Below, one piece after another: positions 23,203 to 32,451 of a stretch of 64,000 nt of DNA. The DNA lies in contig NZ_CP011390.1 of the NCBI RefSeq assembly GCF_001644645.1, positions 1,240,001 through 1,304,000 of the forward strand, in the 5' to 3' direction. Both the position numbers and the translations under genes were made by a program. The notes below the pieces were generated by a model. That model saw nothing but the letters and a program-made list of their open reading frames with translations, was not told the origin of the DNA and searched no databases. The DNA is from Flavisolibacter tropicus (lineage in GTDB: Bacteria; Bacteroidota; Bacteroidia; Chitinophagales; Chitinophagaceae). The stretch's first letter is position 1. Each line of letters begins with the position of its first letter.

Positions 23203-25638
23203 CTAATTCCCGCTACCGGCCCGGTTGATCTCGTCTGTGGCACCACCCTCAGATCGTCTTACGGCTTTCATCGTCTTGCCAAACCGCCAACTAAAACTGA
23301 GTCGCGCCACTCTAGTGTCCCATTTTATCCTGAATGGTTCGTGAGCGTTCTCAAATGTGGAATAGCCGGAATAGTTCTGAAAATAAGTGATATCACGGAT
23401 GCTTAGTTTGAGCGAACCTTTACCCTTCAATACTTGCTTTGAAACGCCTAGGTTTAGTTCCCCCTGTGGCTTCAGCCACTCCTGTAAATCTATCTGGCTT
23501 TTTGTTTGATAAAATCCGCTGATTTCGGCTCCCCATCCTTTTTTAAACTGGAACTGGTTATTCAGGCTCACATTCAACTGACTTATTTTTACCGTTATAG
23601 GAGCCCAAACAACGCCATTTATGATCTTGTGATTGAATATGGCAACGGCAGTCATGTTCCACCATTTTGTTACCGGAACCTGGTAGGTTTCACTGACACT
23701 GAAATTCTGGAAGGAACCTACATTACCCCGGGTATAGATAATAATATTCTTATTTTCATTACTGCTGTTTGAATCAATGATGAATATCTGTGAAAAATAA
23801 TCCCGCAGGTATCCGTACGACAATTCCGTGGTAAGCTTTTCCTTGTAGGTGTGCGCCAATGCAACATTCCAAGTGTATTGTGGCTTGATAAAAGGGTTAC
23901 CGCTTTCGTAGGTGTATTTGTTCAGTATCCTGAGGAAAGGATTTAGGTTTTGAAACGGAGGCCGATCTATTCTTCTTCCTGCCCGAATGGTTAATGTGTT
24001 ATTGCTATCGGCCTGGTAAGAAACAAAAGCAGTTGGGAAAAGGCTGCCATAGGTCCTCTTGAAGGCCGAATCCTTTACCACAGCATTTCCAAGCTGGTGT
24101 GCCTTGTAAGATGTAAACTCGTATCGCAACCCGGCCTGCCCATGCCATTTCCCTTTCTCGGCGTCTGCGCTTGCATATGCAGCACTGATCTTTTCGTTAT
24201 ATAAAAAATGGTTGGTGCGGCTCAAGTCGGGCCGCCAGTTGTTATTATCGAGGTAAAAATATTCGGCCAGGTTATCTGTTTTGTTGACTGCTGTTTTCAA
24301 ACCTGTTTCCAGCAAAATTGTTTTAAAGCGTTTAGCGTAATCCACTTTGAGTGTTACAATATCCAACTTCGACGGCGTATTACCTTTTGTCGTCAATACA
24401 GGACTGCCCGGTATGAGTAGCTGTGTTTGATAATGTTGATCGTTGTCTATATTGAAATTCACATAATCTACGTCGAAGCTCAATTCGGTGGTTTTATTGA
24501 TTTGATGCCTGCCGTTGAAATTAACTCCACCTCTTTTAAATTCGGTAGTGTTTTCGCCAAGGGTATTAATCGTAGAATCGATAATATAGTTTTTGTCCAT
24601 CCAATTGATGTCGCTGGAAAAAGATCCGTTCCGGTTAAAGAGGCCCCCGGTAAATACAAGGCCCAGGGTGGTGCGATTGCTTACAAAGAAATCTAAACCT
24701 GTTTTAAGGTTATGCGCCGAAGCTCTGTTCTTCCCAAAATTCGGTTGCTCAAGCAACGCAGAATCTTCCCCTTGATTATCGAAATAAGTCCGAAGTGTCC
24801 AGATGTCCTGAAACTCAGTGTTTGCACGAATGCCGTAGTTCAGGAACCCGTTTATTTTCCCTTGGCGGTAATTCAGGTTAAGGGTATTGCCTGTTTTGGA
24901 ATAAACGCCCTGCCCAACACTTAGATTTAAGGAGCCATTGAAACCTCTCTGGTTGTTGGTCTTGGTTTTAATGTTAATAATACCAGCGTTACCGGAAGCA
25001 TCATATTTGGCACCCGGGTTTTCAATAAGCTCAATCGCAGCTACCTGTGAAGCACTGATTCCTGAAAGATAGGCCTGCAAGTCGGCACCACTAAGTTGTA
25101 TCGGTTTCCCATCAATTAATACCGTGACGGCAGGCTTGCCTTTCATAATGATGGAGCCATCTTTTCCGATGGTCAAGCCAGGTGATTTTTCAAGGACATC
25201 CATCACCGTTGCGCCTGCGTTTGTAATATTGGCCTCCGGATTTATAACGGTTTTATCCGGCAGAAATTGAACGAATGGCTTTTTGGAAACGACGGTTACA
25301 CCGGTCAGTAAGCCTGCTTTCGGCTGTAGTATAATCGTATCTATAACTGAAGTATTTTTTTGGAGATCCAACCACCGGCTAAAACCGTCTTCGTGTCCCG
25401 AACTGGTTGCCTTAACCCTGTATGTTCCGAGGTTTATATCAGAAAATTCAGTTGTACCGTCGGCGTTGACTGTCTCCGTTTGGATTGCAACGGAATCCAC
25501 CGTTAATAAATATACGGTTGCCCCTTGTAATGCGACTTTCTTGTCATTTAGCACGGCAATGCGAACACGCCGATTAACTTGTGCATCAACACTGCTATAA
25601 AAACAGATTAAAAAAAGAGGCAAGACCACTTTAAACAT
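23203..25638 (-). CDS. TonB-dependent outer-membrane receptor (outer membrane beta-barrel family)
   Basis: 811 residues. A signal peptide (1-19, ending VDA) is followed by a CarboxypepD_reg-like domain (about 24-105, VRIAVLNDKKVALQGATVYL), a plug domain with KPAVTVLIDGKPIQLSGADL and GIINIKTKT, and a C-terminal 22-strand-type barrel. Unlike SusC, it has no SusD partner and belongs to the smaller class of barrels typical of metal or unknown ligand uptake in this phylum. The C-terminal tail (after SWRFGKTMKAV) is charged and extends beyond the last strand. No regulator or TonB gene is adjacent, so the ligand is unknown. Confidence 0.9.
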   Translation of the reverse strand: MFKVVLPLFLICFYSSVDAQVNRRVRIAVLNDKKVALQGATVYLLTVDSVAIQTETVNADGTTEFSDINLGTYRVKATSSGHEDGFSRWLDLQKNTSVIDTIILQPKAGLLTGVTVVSKKPFVQFLPDKTVINPEANITNAGATVMDVLEKSPGLTIGKDGSIIMKGKPAVTVLIDGKPIQLSGADLQAYLSGISASQVAAIELIENPGAKYDASGNAGIINIKTKTNNQRGFNGSLNLSVGQGVYSKTGNTLNLNYRQGKINGFLNYGIRANTEFQDIWTLRTYFDNQGEDSALLEQPNFGKNRASAHNLKTGLDFFVSNRTTLGLVFTGGLFNRNGSFSSDINWMDKNYIIDSTINTLGENTTEFKRGGVNFNGRHQINKTTELSFDVDYVNFNIDNDQHYQTQLLIPGSPVLTTKGNTPSKLDIVTLKVDYAKRFKTILLETGLKTAVNKTDNLAEYFYLDNNNWRPDLSRTNHFLYNEKISAAYASADAEKGKWHGQAGLRYEFTSYKAHQLGNAVVKDSAFKRTYGSLFPTAFVSYQADSNNTLTIRAGRRIDRPPFQNLNPFLRILNKYTYESGNPFIKPQYTWNVALAHTYKEKLTTELSYGYLRDYFSQIFIIDSNSSNENKNIIIYTRGNVGSFQNFSVSETYQVPVTKWWNMTAVAIFNHKIINGVVWAPITVKISQLNVSLNNQFQFKKGWGAEISGFYQTKSQIDLQEWLKPQGELNLGVSKQVLKGKGSLKLSIRDITYFQNYSGYSTFENAHEPFRIKWDTRVARLSFSWRFGKTMKAVRRSEGGATDEINRAGSGN

Positions 25639-26195
25639 GAGAGAGGCAGTTTTACACGAAAATATTTGAGGAGTGTAAGATAAGCCCGGCTTTTTACTCC
25701 AGCGGCAATAATCTTATCTAAGGTTGTACCATACAGATGCTCGCTACCATGACCTTACTCTTAACAGTTATACATATTCCCTGCTGCGAGTTTTGGGAAC
25801 ATTTGTTTCAGGTTCCATTTTCTTCCTCCTAACTAAAGGGGCCAGCAAACGCCTATCCTATAAAGAAATTAAAAAGGGCTTAGAGAAAAAGCCGCTAACC
25901 TTTGTCCTGGAGAAACCCTGTGGCGTAGGCCGTTTTAGCATGCTGGCATTTGTAGCATTTACCAAATTACAAAGGAGTCTTCACTTGTAGATTATTGATA
26001 ATCAGCCAACATTTTCAAATATTCAAACTCAAAGTTCGATCTGCTGCTAGGCCTGTGCCTGAATTATTACGTCTGACTCTAAACCTGCTCGCTATAATTA
26101 AGTTGTGTATTAGTATTTAAGTATGAATAAGCCTTAATTCAACGTTTCCATGAAGAGATGATGTATCGTTATCTAGCATGGTCTCCTATATATTA
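25639..26195. other. Intergenic region with no convincing gene
   Basis: 557 bases between the receptor start and the end of the SafE-like gene. It holds one weak open frame (25724-25990) and a stretch near 25998-26053 that resembles 59168-59221. No terminator or tRNA was seen. Confidence 0.4.
25724..25990 (+). CDS. Doubtful small open frame, 88 aa
   Basis: An 88-residue frame with a possible hydrophobic helix (LLRVLGTFVSGSIFFLL) and a basic middle. It is not opposite another gene, which is the only reason to list it. No family is recognised, no promoter is seen, and it may be a remnant or chance. Confidence 0.2.
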   Translation: MYHTDARYHDLTLNSYTYSLLRVLGTFVSGSIFFLLTKGASKRLSYKEIKKGLEKKPLTFVLEKPCGVGRFSMLAFVAFTKLQRSLHL

Positions 26196-26915
26196 TTAAT
26201 GACAACTTGCTTCCTGCCCTTGAACAATATAAGCTGGTGGATCTGGACTCAAATATGGAATACCCAATCCCAAGCCGCGTAATATCAATAAGGCCGCCAT
26301 GACAAAGAGAAACACGGGCACCAGGCGACGCAACCGCAGGCGCAATTGCTGGTTCAGAAAACTACCAAAGAAGACTATACCCAACATAGCGGGGAATGTA
26401 CCTAAACCAAAGAAGAACATAAACATCCCTCCTTTTAGCGCGCTACCTGTAAGGAAAGAAAAAGTAATTGCCAGGTACACCATACCGCAAGGTAATAGCC
26501 CATTCAATAACCCAAAGCTAAAAACTGAGCTATACTTCTTTGAATGCAACAGTTTACCTAACGCCTTCCCTAAAAAAAGGAAAGGATCATATCCTTTCAT
26601 CATCTTAAGGCGATTTGATTTCCAAACAGCAGGTACCAACAAGTAAAGAAGAATACCGCTTCCTAATACAATGGAAAATACACTTTGCCAGCGTGTGGAA
26701 ATCACATATTGACTAGTAAGTCCTAACAAAACCCCTAATAGTGAATAAGTAGTAATGCGACCAAAATTATACAACGCACCACCTGCTGCCCGTCCCCAAT
26801 TATTCCGGTGACTGATGGGCAATGCAAAGGCCAATGGACCGCACATGCCAATGCAGTGCAAACTACCCACGGCTCCCATAATAATAGCCGATGTTATAAT
26901 TTCCGGAACGCTCAT
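26196..26915 (-). CDS. SafE/TauE-type membrane protein of the cbb3 locus
   Basis: 239 residues with about six membrane helices, beginning with GAVGSLHCIGMCGPLAFALP, the cysteine-bearing first-helix motif of the SafE/UreH/DsbD_2-like family often found at the end of cco gene clusters. A second hydrophobic pair contains FGLLNGLLPCGMVYLAI, again with a conserved Cys after Pro-free turns. It probably moves copper or reducing equivalents for assembly of the cbb3 oxidase, inferred from position. It is the last gene of the cco operon, 10 bases after ccoH. Confidence 0.85.
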   Translation of the reverse strand: MSVPEIITSAIIMGAVGSLHCIGMCGPLAFALPISHRNNWGRAAGGALYNFGRITTYSLLGVLLGLTSQYVISTRWQSVFSIVLGSGILLYLLVPAVWKSNRLKMMKGYDPFLFLGKALGKLLHSKKYSSVFSFGLLNGLLPCGMVYLAITFSFLTGSALKGGMFMFFFGLGTFPAMLGIVFFGSFLNQQLRLRLRRLVPVFLFVMAALLILRGLGLGIPYLSPDPPAYIVQGQEASCH

Positions 26916-26925
26916 AAAATAATTA

Positions 26926-27363
26926 TTAAAAGGAATGGTTTTGCTCCTGGAAGTACTGCTCTCCCTTCCATTCCCACGATAACTTAACCGTATACAACCC
27001 TGTTAGTGACAGGTTAAACTGTTTATTATATGCGCCGTTGTTCGTTTCAAATGATTGGCGGATATCCTGACTGGCGTCAGAAGCGCGGTACAAATACACT
27101 TCCCCTTTTACTGCGGAACCTGCGCATTCTGCAGGAAACTGAATGGATAATTGATTGTTCTTATAAGCGATAACTGGTTCAGCAGATAAATGTGCCACGC
27201 GTTTCTTCTGATCAATTATATCCTGATATTTGAGTTCCTGCTCGTAATAGTTTTCTGTAACCAGGTCAAAGTGCTCATTATTCGCACGAAATACCAAGTA
27301 TAAAATACCAGCTACAAATAACAGGTAAGCTATTGCTATTTTATATCCCCAACTCAGTTTCAT
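26926..27363 (-). CDS. ccoH: CcoH/FixH cytochrome oxidase assembly protein
   Basis: The start is set at the ATG at 27361-27363 (145 aa, MKLSWGYKIAIAYLLFVAGI), since the longer frame adds a hydrophilic head reaching into the intergenic region. One N-terminal membrane helix (7-27), NYYEQELKYQDIIDQKKR typical of FixH, and a periplasmic beta domain with LTGLYTVKLSWEWKGEQYF at the end. It assists assembly and stability of cbb3 oxidase in the inner membrane. It sits between ccoG and the SafE-like gene in one operon. Confidence 0.88.
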   Translation of the reverse strand: MKLSWGYKIAIAYLLFVAGILYLVFRANNEHFDLVTENYYEQELKYQDIIDQKKRVAHLSAEPVIAYKNNQLSIQFPAECAGSAVKGEVYLYRASDASQDIRQSFETNNGAYNKQFNLSLTGLYTVKLSWEWKGEQYFQEQNHSF

Positions 27364-27424
27364 AATCTTTATTATTTTATGGTGTAAGCATGTTATCCAA
27401 TTGTGTCTTGACATCAGCCAGGGT

Positions 27425-28855
27425 TTAATAACCGGGGCCCAAAAATGTGGTGGTAACCGTTTTTATTTTTTTAGTGCCTTCATAAATGCCAATGGTGAGG
27501 GGCGTCTTCCGCCGAACAATATGCGCCCTATCCACTTTTACAAAAAAGGTTGTCTGGAAATAAGATTCAGCTGGTACGGCTAGCTCTTTAGCAATGACCG
27601 TGATCTCTCCACTTACATTCTCCAGCCTCATGGTTACTGGAATAGCCGTTTTGGTTTTATTAGCTAACTTGATATTGTATAAATTACTGATCCGGCCATC
27701 AGGCTGGGTTTGAAAGATCTGCCCGGGCGTACGCAGGAGCGTGACATCAACATCACTGCGGCTGGCTAACAAATACACCAAGGCACTTAACAATAAGACC
27801 AATACAGTTGAATAAGCAGCTAATCGCCAGTTGAACGATGTTTTCTTTCCTGTAGCAATATTTTCCTCTGAGTCAATGCGTATTAATCCCAACGGTTTAT
27901 TGATCTTTTCCATGATGGCATCACAAGCATCAATACAGGCCGTACAGTTCACGCACTCTAATTGTGTACCGTTTCGGATATCGATACCTGTTGGACAAAC
28001 CCTGACACAGGCCGTGCAATCAATACAGTCGCCAGCCGAAGTATCCAAAGTGGCTTTTTTCAATTTGCCCCTTGGTTCTCCGCGTACGTAATCATACGCT
28101 ACTACCATTGACTTACGGTCTAGCAGTACACCTTGTAAGCGGCCATAGGGGCAAACTATAATACAAGCCTGCTCGCGAAACCAATAGAATACAAAGAAGA
28201 AAACAGTGGTGAAGCCAAGCAACGAGAAGAACGTTCCTAAATGATCGGCGATTCCATCTTCTACCATCTTTATTACCCGATCCATCCCAATGATATAAGA
28301 CAGGAAGAAATTGGCAAACACAAAAGAAACCAGGAAGAAGACAGCTACTTTTAAGGATCGCTTTTTAAACTTATACGCATTAAAGGGCATTTCCTTCAAA
28401 CGCTTCTGTGCCGCCGCATCGCCATCAATCCAGTACTCCAGCTTGCGAAATACCATTTCCATAAAAACGGTCTGTGGGCAAGCCCAACCGCACCATACTC
28501 TACCGAACACCACGGTAAAGAGTACGATAAACACCATGAACGTGAGAAAACCAATAGCGAAGATGAAAAAGTCCTGTGGCCAGAAGATTTGCCCAAATAA
28601 GATGAACTTGCGCTCCACAACATTAAATAGAAACAGTGGCTCTCCCTGTATTTTTATTAAAGGCAGGGTAAAAAAAACAGCCAAGCATAGCAACGAGACA
28701 ATCGTCCGCCAGCGGTACAACTTTCCCTTAGGTTGCTTAGGGAAAAGGAAGTTCCGCTTTCCCTTCTGATTAATGGTAGCAACTGAATCCCGGAAACTCT
28801 GGTCCAGCAATTCTTTTTTCTTTTCACTAATCGCTATTGGGCTTTCATTTTGCAT
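27425..28855 (-). CDS. ccoG: CcoG, cytochrome c oxidase accessory iron-sulfur protein
   Basis: The ATG at 28855 (476 aa, MQNESPIAISEKKKELLD) is preferred, because a longer frame would overlap ccoP by many codons. It has five or so membrane helices with WCGWACPQTVFMEMVFRKLEYW, then two ferredoxin-type clusters: CIDCTACVRVCP and CVNCTACIDACD (about residues 265-320). A last helix precedes a C-terminal Ig-like domain with TTFLGPGY at the end. CcoG is thought to handle Cu(II) reduction for the oxidase. The gene begins 7 bases after ccoP ends. Confidence 0.95.
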   Translation of the reverse strand: MQNESPIAISEKKKELLDQSFRDSVATINQKGKRNFLFPKQPKGKLYRWRTIVSLLCLAVFFTLPLIKIQGEPLFLFNVVERKFILFGQIFWPQDFFIFAIGFLTFMVFIVLFTVVFGRVWCGWACPQTVFMEMVFRKLEYWIDGDAAAQKRLKEMPFNAYKFKKRSLKVAVFFLVSFVFANFFLSYIIGMDRVIKMVEDGIADHLGTFFSLLGFTTVFFFVFYWFREQACIIVCPYGRLQGVLLDRKSMVVAYDYVRGEPRGKLKKATLDTSAGDCIDCTACVRVCPTGIDIRNGTQLECVNCTACIDACDAIMEKINKPLGLIRIDSEENIATGKKTSFNWRLAAYSTVLVLLLSALVYLLASRSDVDVTLLRTPGQIFQTQPDGRISNLYNIKLANKTKTAIPVTMRLENVSGEITVIAKELAVPAESYFQTTFFVKVDRAHIVRRKTPLTIGIYEGTKKIKTVTTTFLGPGY

Positions 28856-28862
28856 TTTGATA

Positions 28863-29753
28863 TTATTTCTTAGTGGCAGTATCCACTTGCACTTTTGCCA
28901 ATTCATTCTCGGCAAACAATTCGCCTTGTGGCGATTTAGCATTGGCAGGCTTAGTACCTTTTAATGACTTAACATAACTAGCAATGTTTTTGATCTCTGA
29001 TGGAGAAAACGCTTTTTCCCATGCCGGCATACCCTTATCAGATACACCATATTTGAGGGTTTTGAATACATCATTAATACTGCCACCGTGCAACCAATAG
29101 TCATCGGTTAGGTTTGGACCTACACCACCTTCTCCATTCATGCCATGGCATACAAAACACTGCTTATTGAAGATTTGTTTTCCAGCAGCGATGCCTGCTG
29201 CATCAGACATTGTAACGGTCTTTTCATCCACCATATCATTTGACGACTTTCGGTAAGCTTCAATTTCAGCAGCGGCAATACGCATTTCGGTGTTATACTC
29301 CTGTTCAGGATTTGGCCCGGTTTTCCAAACGTGGAAGCGAAGCAGGTAAAAAAAAGCAACAACAATTGTAGCATAGAAGCCGTATTTCCACCATGGGGGC
29401 AATGAGTTATCCAGCTCACGGATGCCATCATATTCATGGTCTAATATGAACTCCTCTTCTTTTTCAAGAGGTATGGCTTTTGTAAAGAATTTAGCATCAA
29501 TAGTAGCCCACCATTCTTTGAACGTAAGGCGTTTTTCAGGTTCGCTTTCATCCAGTTTTTTCAACCGAATGAATACGTTAATCATTAAAAAGATCATGAA
29601 TAGGATCATGGAGGTTAAGCCCCACACCCATGCATTACCGCCACCTTTAGGCGCTACAATCTCTAGTGCCGCCTGCTCTTGTCCAAAGGCAAGAGTGGTG
29701 ACAAATAGGAGTGATAAAGCAATTAATATCTTGAAAGTGTGTTTTCTTCTCAT
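28863..29753 (-). CDS. ccoP: CcoP-like membrane cytochrome c (single haem c)
   Basis: 296 residues: a cleavable-looking or first helix (9-24), a second helix (41-62), WATIDAKFFTKAIPLEKEEE as in CcoP, a third helix (about 121-143), and a C-terminal cytochrome c domain with CFVCH (about residue 205) and a distal Met in GMPAWEKAF. Only one CxxCH is present, whereas proteobacterial CcoP has two. The C-terminal tail after residue 265 is a charged linker. It receives electrons from soluble or bc1-type donors and passes them to CcoO. The order ccoNO, ccoQ-like, ccoP is normal. Confidence 0.92.
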   Translation of the reverse strand: MRRKHTFKILIALSLLFVTTLAFGQEQAALEIVAPKGGGNAWVWGLTSMILFMIFLMINVFIRLKKLDESEPEKRLTFKEWWATIDAKFFTKAIPLEKEEEFILDHEYDGIRELDNSLPPWWKYGFYATIVVAFFYLLRFHVWKTGPNPEQEYNTEMRIAAAEIEAYRKSSNDMVDEKTVTMSDAAGIAAGKQIFNKQCFVCHGMNGEGGVGPNLTDDYWLHGGSINDVFKTLKYGVSDKGMPAWEKAFSPSEIKNIASYVKSLKGTKPANAKSPQGELFAENELAKVQVDTATKK

Positions 29754-29756
29754 TGT

Positions 29757-29966
29757 TTAAGCTTGATTTAGGAAATTGGAGAATACATTTTTCTCTTCAC
29801 TCAGATCCAGCGGCAGATTACTTATAGCCTCAACCCGCTGCTTATCCATCTTTTTTACGTAATACAGAACGGCAATAAAGAAGATAACAAAGACTAACAA
29901 TGAAAAAATCGGGTAGATATTGATCCCTTCAATTGAAGCTGCATATTGTTTGATATATTTTAGCAT
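29757..29966 (-). CDS. ccoQ: CcoQ-like small membrane subunit
   Basis: 69 residues with one helix (about 18-41, YPIFSLLVFVIFFIAVLYYV) and a charged tail beginning KKMDKQRVE. Size, topology and position between ccoNO and ccoP match CcoQ, which stabilises the oxidase complex. The sequence itself is too plain for a firm family call. Gaps of 3 and 6 bases to its neighbours put it in the operon. Confidence 0.7.
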   Translation of the reverse strand: MLKYIKQYAASIEGINIYPIFSLLVFVIFFIAVLYYVKKMDKQRVEAISNLPLDLSEEKNVFSNFLNQA

Positions 29967-29972
29967 GATTGA

Positions 29973-32171
29973 CTATTTGGGTTGTGCTTTATTGTTATCG
30001 ATGTCTTTTCCTAAGCGCTGCAGGTAAGCTATAATAGCAATGATCTCACGGTTAGAGGGCACATTAATACTGTCCTTATGTAGATTAGCTGTAATCTGAT
30101 TGGCCTGCTTTACCAGATCTTGGTTAGCAATCATATCATAACCTGCCGGATAGGATACACCTACTGCTTGCATAGCACGGATCTTTGCACCAGTGCTTGC
30201 TGTGTCAATTACATTATCAATGAGGAACGAGTAGGCTGGCATTACAGAACCTGTAGAAAGTGATTGAGGATCATCCATGTGGTTGAAGTGCCATGTATCT
30301 GACTTCTTATTATTACCAGCACCTTCACGAGATAAATCGGGGCCTGTACGTTTAGAACCCCACAGGAATGGATGGTCAAAAACAAACTCGCCTGCCTTTG
30401 AATATTCTCCGTATCGCTCTGTTTCTGAACGGAACGGCCGAATCATTTGTGAGTGACAGGTATTGCAGCCCTCACGCACATACATATCGCGCCCATGCAG
30501 TTCCAATGGTGTGTAGGGTTTTACACTAGCGATGGTAGGGATGTTTGACTTTACCATAAAAGTGGGGATCATTTCCACTGCACCACCAATTAGGATCACG
30601 ATCAGTGTCATCACTAGTAATGGTGTAGGCTTACGCTCGATCCAACGATGCCAGTGCTCGCCAGTATGTTTTGTATATTCTTTAGCTAATGATGGAGCTT
30701 CTGCTTTTTCATCAGCCAGCAGGTTGGCTTTACGAACGGTCCTAAATAGGTTGTACATCATTACAATGGCACCAGTCACAAACAGGGCGCCACCGAAAGA
30801 GCGTACTGCATAGTACGGCTTCATAAACGTTACTGTATCCAGGAAACTATATTTTAATTGACCGCTCGGTGTAAATTCTTTCCACATGGAAGCCTGCATC
30901 AGTCCAGCCCAATACATGGGAATAGCATAAAAGAGAATACCCAATGTTGCAATCCAGAAATGGAAGTTGGCCAGCTTTTTAGAATGTAATTCCGTACGGA
31001 AGATCTTAGGCACTAACCAGTATAAGATACCGAAGGTGAGCATGGCATTCCAACCCAGGCCACCAACGTGTACGTGAGCTATGGTCCAATCTGTAAAGTG
31101 GCTAATAGCGTTGATACTCTTCAACGACATCATGGGTCCTTCAAATGTAGCCATGCCATAGGCCGTAACCGCTACTACCATAAACTTCAGGATCACATCT
31201 TCCCGTACTTTATCCCAGGCACCACGCAAGGTCAATAGTCCGTTGATCATACCACCCCAGCTTGGGAAGATGAGCGTAAATGAAAACACAATACCTAAAG
31301 ACTGCGCCCAGTTAGGCAATGCTGTATATAACAGGTGGTGTGGACCCGCCCAGATATAAATAAAGATCAAAGACCAGAAATGAATAATGGACAACTTATA
31401 GGAGAATACAGGACGATTGGCTGCTTTTGGCAGGAAGTAATACATCAAACCCAAGTAAGGCGTAGTCAGGAAAAAGGCTACCGCGTTGTGTCCATACCAC
31501 CATTGTACCAGCGCATCCTGCACACCGGCATAAACGGGATAGCTTTTCAAAAAGCTGACAGGAACTTCAATAGAATTAACAATGTGGAGTACGGCAACTG
31601 TGACGAATGTGGCAATGTAAAACCAAATAGCTACATACAAATGACGTTCCCGGCGCTTTAGGATCGTAGCAAACATATTCCAGCCAAAGACCACCCATAC
31701 TACAGTGATGGCAATGTCAATTGGCCATTCCAGTTCTGCGTACTCTTTACCAGAAGTAAATCCAAGTGGTAGCGTCAAAGCCGCAGCGACAATAATTAAT
31801 TGCCAGCCCCAGAAATGGATCTTGCTCATTGCATCACTCCACATGCGCGTTTTAAGCAGGCGCTGAATAGAATAATAGTAGCCCATGAAAATGCCATTGC
31901 CGACAAATGCAAAAATCACTGCATTAGTATGTAGTGGACGCAGCCGACCGAAATTGAAATATGGCTGCAGGTTCAAAGTTTTTGGGAACACCAGTTGTAA
32001 GGCTACCCAAAGACCTGCCAGCATGCCTACTACGCCCCAGATAATGGTGGCATAAGCAAAGTTTCTTACAATCTTGTTATCATAATAAAACGTTTCCCGC
32101 TTGCCCACTGAATGGTGTTGGTGTGGAGTTCCAACGGCTTCACGTCCTTGAATGATTTGGTCCGGCTGCAT
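29973..32171 (-). CDS. ccoNO: Fused cbb3 oxidase subunits I and II (CcoN-CcoO)
   Basis: 732 residues combining both catalytic subunits in one chain, as usual in Bacteroidota. Residues about 30-500 are the CcoN part with 12 helices, haem and copper ligand histidines in LHTNAVIFAF, WWYGHNAVAFFLT, GPHHLLYT and HFTDWTIAHVHVGGLGWN. After a linker comes the CcoO part: one helix (about 525-545), then the c-type haem site CNTCHSQMIRPFRSETERYG and GPDLSREGAG with a Met ligand downstream. The enzyme reduces O2 at low concentration with proton pumping. It is preceded by ccoS after 43 bases and shares the operon. Confidence 0.97.
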   Translation of the reverse strand: MQPDQIIQGREAVGTPHQHHSVGKRETFYYDNKIVRNFAYATIIWGVVGMLAGLWVALQLVFPKTLNLQPYFNFGRLRPLHTNAVIFAFVGNGIFMGYYYSIQRLLKTRMWSDAMSKIHFWGWQLIIVAAALTLPLGFTSGKEYAELEWPIDIAITVVWVVFGWNMFATILKRRERHLYVAIWFYIATFVTVAVLHIVNSIEVPVSFLKSYPVYAGVQDALVQWWYGHNAVAFFLTTPYLGLMYYFLPKAANRPVFSYKLSIIHFWSLIFIYIWAGPHHLLYTALPNWAQSLGIVFSFTLIFPSWGGMINGLLTLRGAWDKVREDVILKFMVVAVTAYGMATFEGPMMSLKSINAISHFTDWTIAHVHVGGLGWNAMLTFGILYWLVPKIFRTELHSKKLANFHFWIATLGILFYAIPMYWAGLMQASMWKEFTPSGQLKYSFLDTVTFMKPYYAVRSFGGALFVTGAIVMMYNLFRTVRKANLLADEKAEAPSLAKEYTKHTGEHWHRWIERKPTPLLVMTLIVILIGGAVEMIPTFMVKSNIPTIASVKPYTPLELHGRDMYVREGCNTCHSQMIRPFRSETERYGEYSKAGEFVFDHPFLWGSKRTGPDLSREGAGNNKKSDTWHFNHMDDPQSLSTGSVMPAYSFLIDNVIDTASTGAKIRAMQAVGVSYPAGYDMIANQDLVKQANQITANLHKDSINVPSNREIIAIIAYLQRLGKDIDNNKAQPK

Positions 32172-32214
32172 GTATGTATTTGTTTTGAATTAGTATAAGG
32201 AAATCAAGTGTATT

Positions 32215-32367
32215 TTATTCTGCTGGGGGCTTGTCATCAAACAGCATTCTAACTGAAGGCGTATAAGCATCATCATATTGGCCTTTTTTTACCGACCAGA
32301 TAAAGGCGACCAGGAATCCGCCGGCCACAATGACACTAACAATGATTAATACAAATAGTACACTCAT
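32215..32367 (-). CDS. ccoS: CcoS, cbb3 oxidase maturation protein
   Basis: A 50-residue protein found by reading the minus strand between ccoNO and ccoI: MSVLFVLIIVSVIVAGGFLV begins a single helix, followed by WSVKKGQYDDAYTPSVRMLF, the invariant CcoS signature. It is needed for haem and copper insertion into the oxidase. The ATG at 32365-32367 is 84 bases from the end of ccoI. Confidence 0.95.
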   Translation of the reverse strand: MSVLFVLIIVSVIVAGGFLVAFIWSVKKGQYDDAYTPSVRMLFDDKPPAE

Positions 32368-32451
32368 TTATAAATTCTAAGCTGGCAAAAGTATTAGGGC
32401 TGATAGGCAGGGGCGCTGAGTTGAATCATACAGTTTTATGACAATTATCAG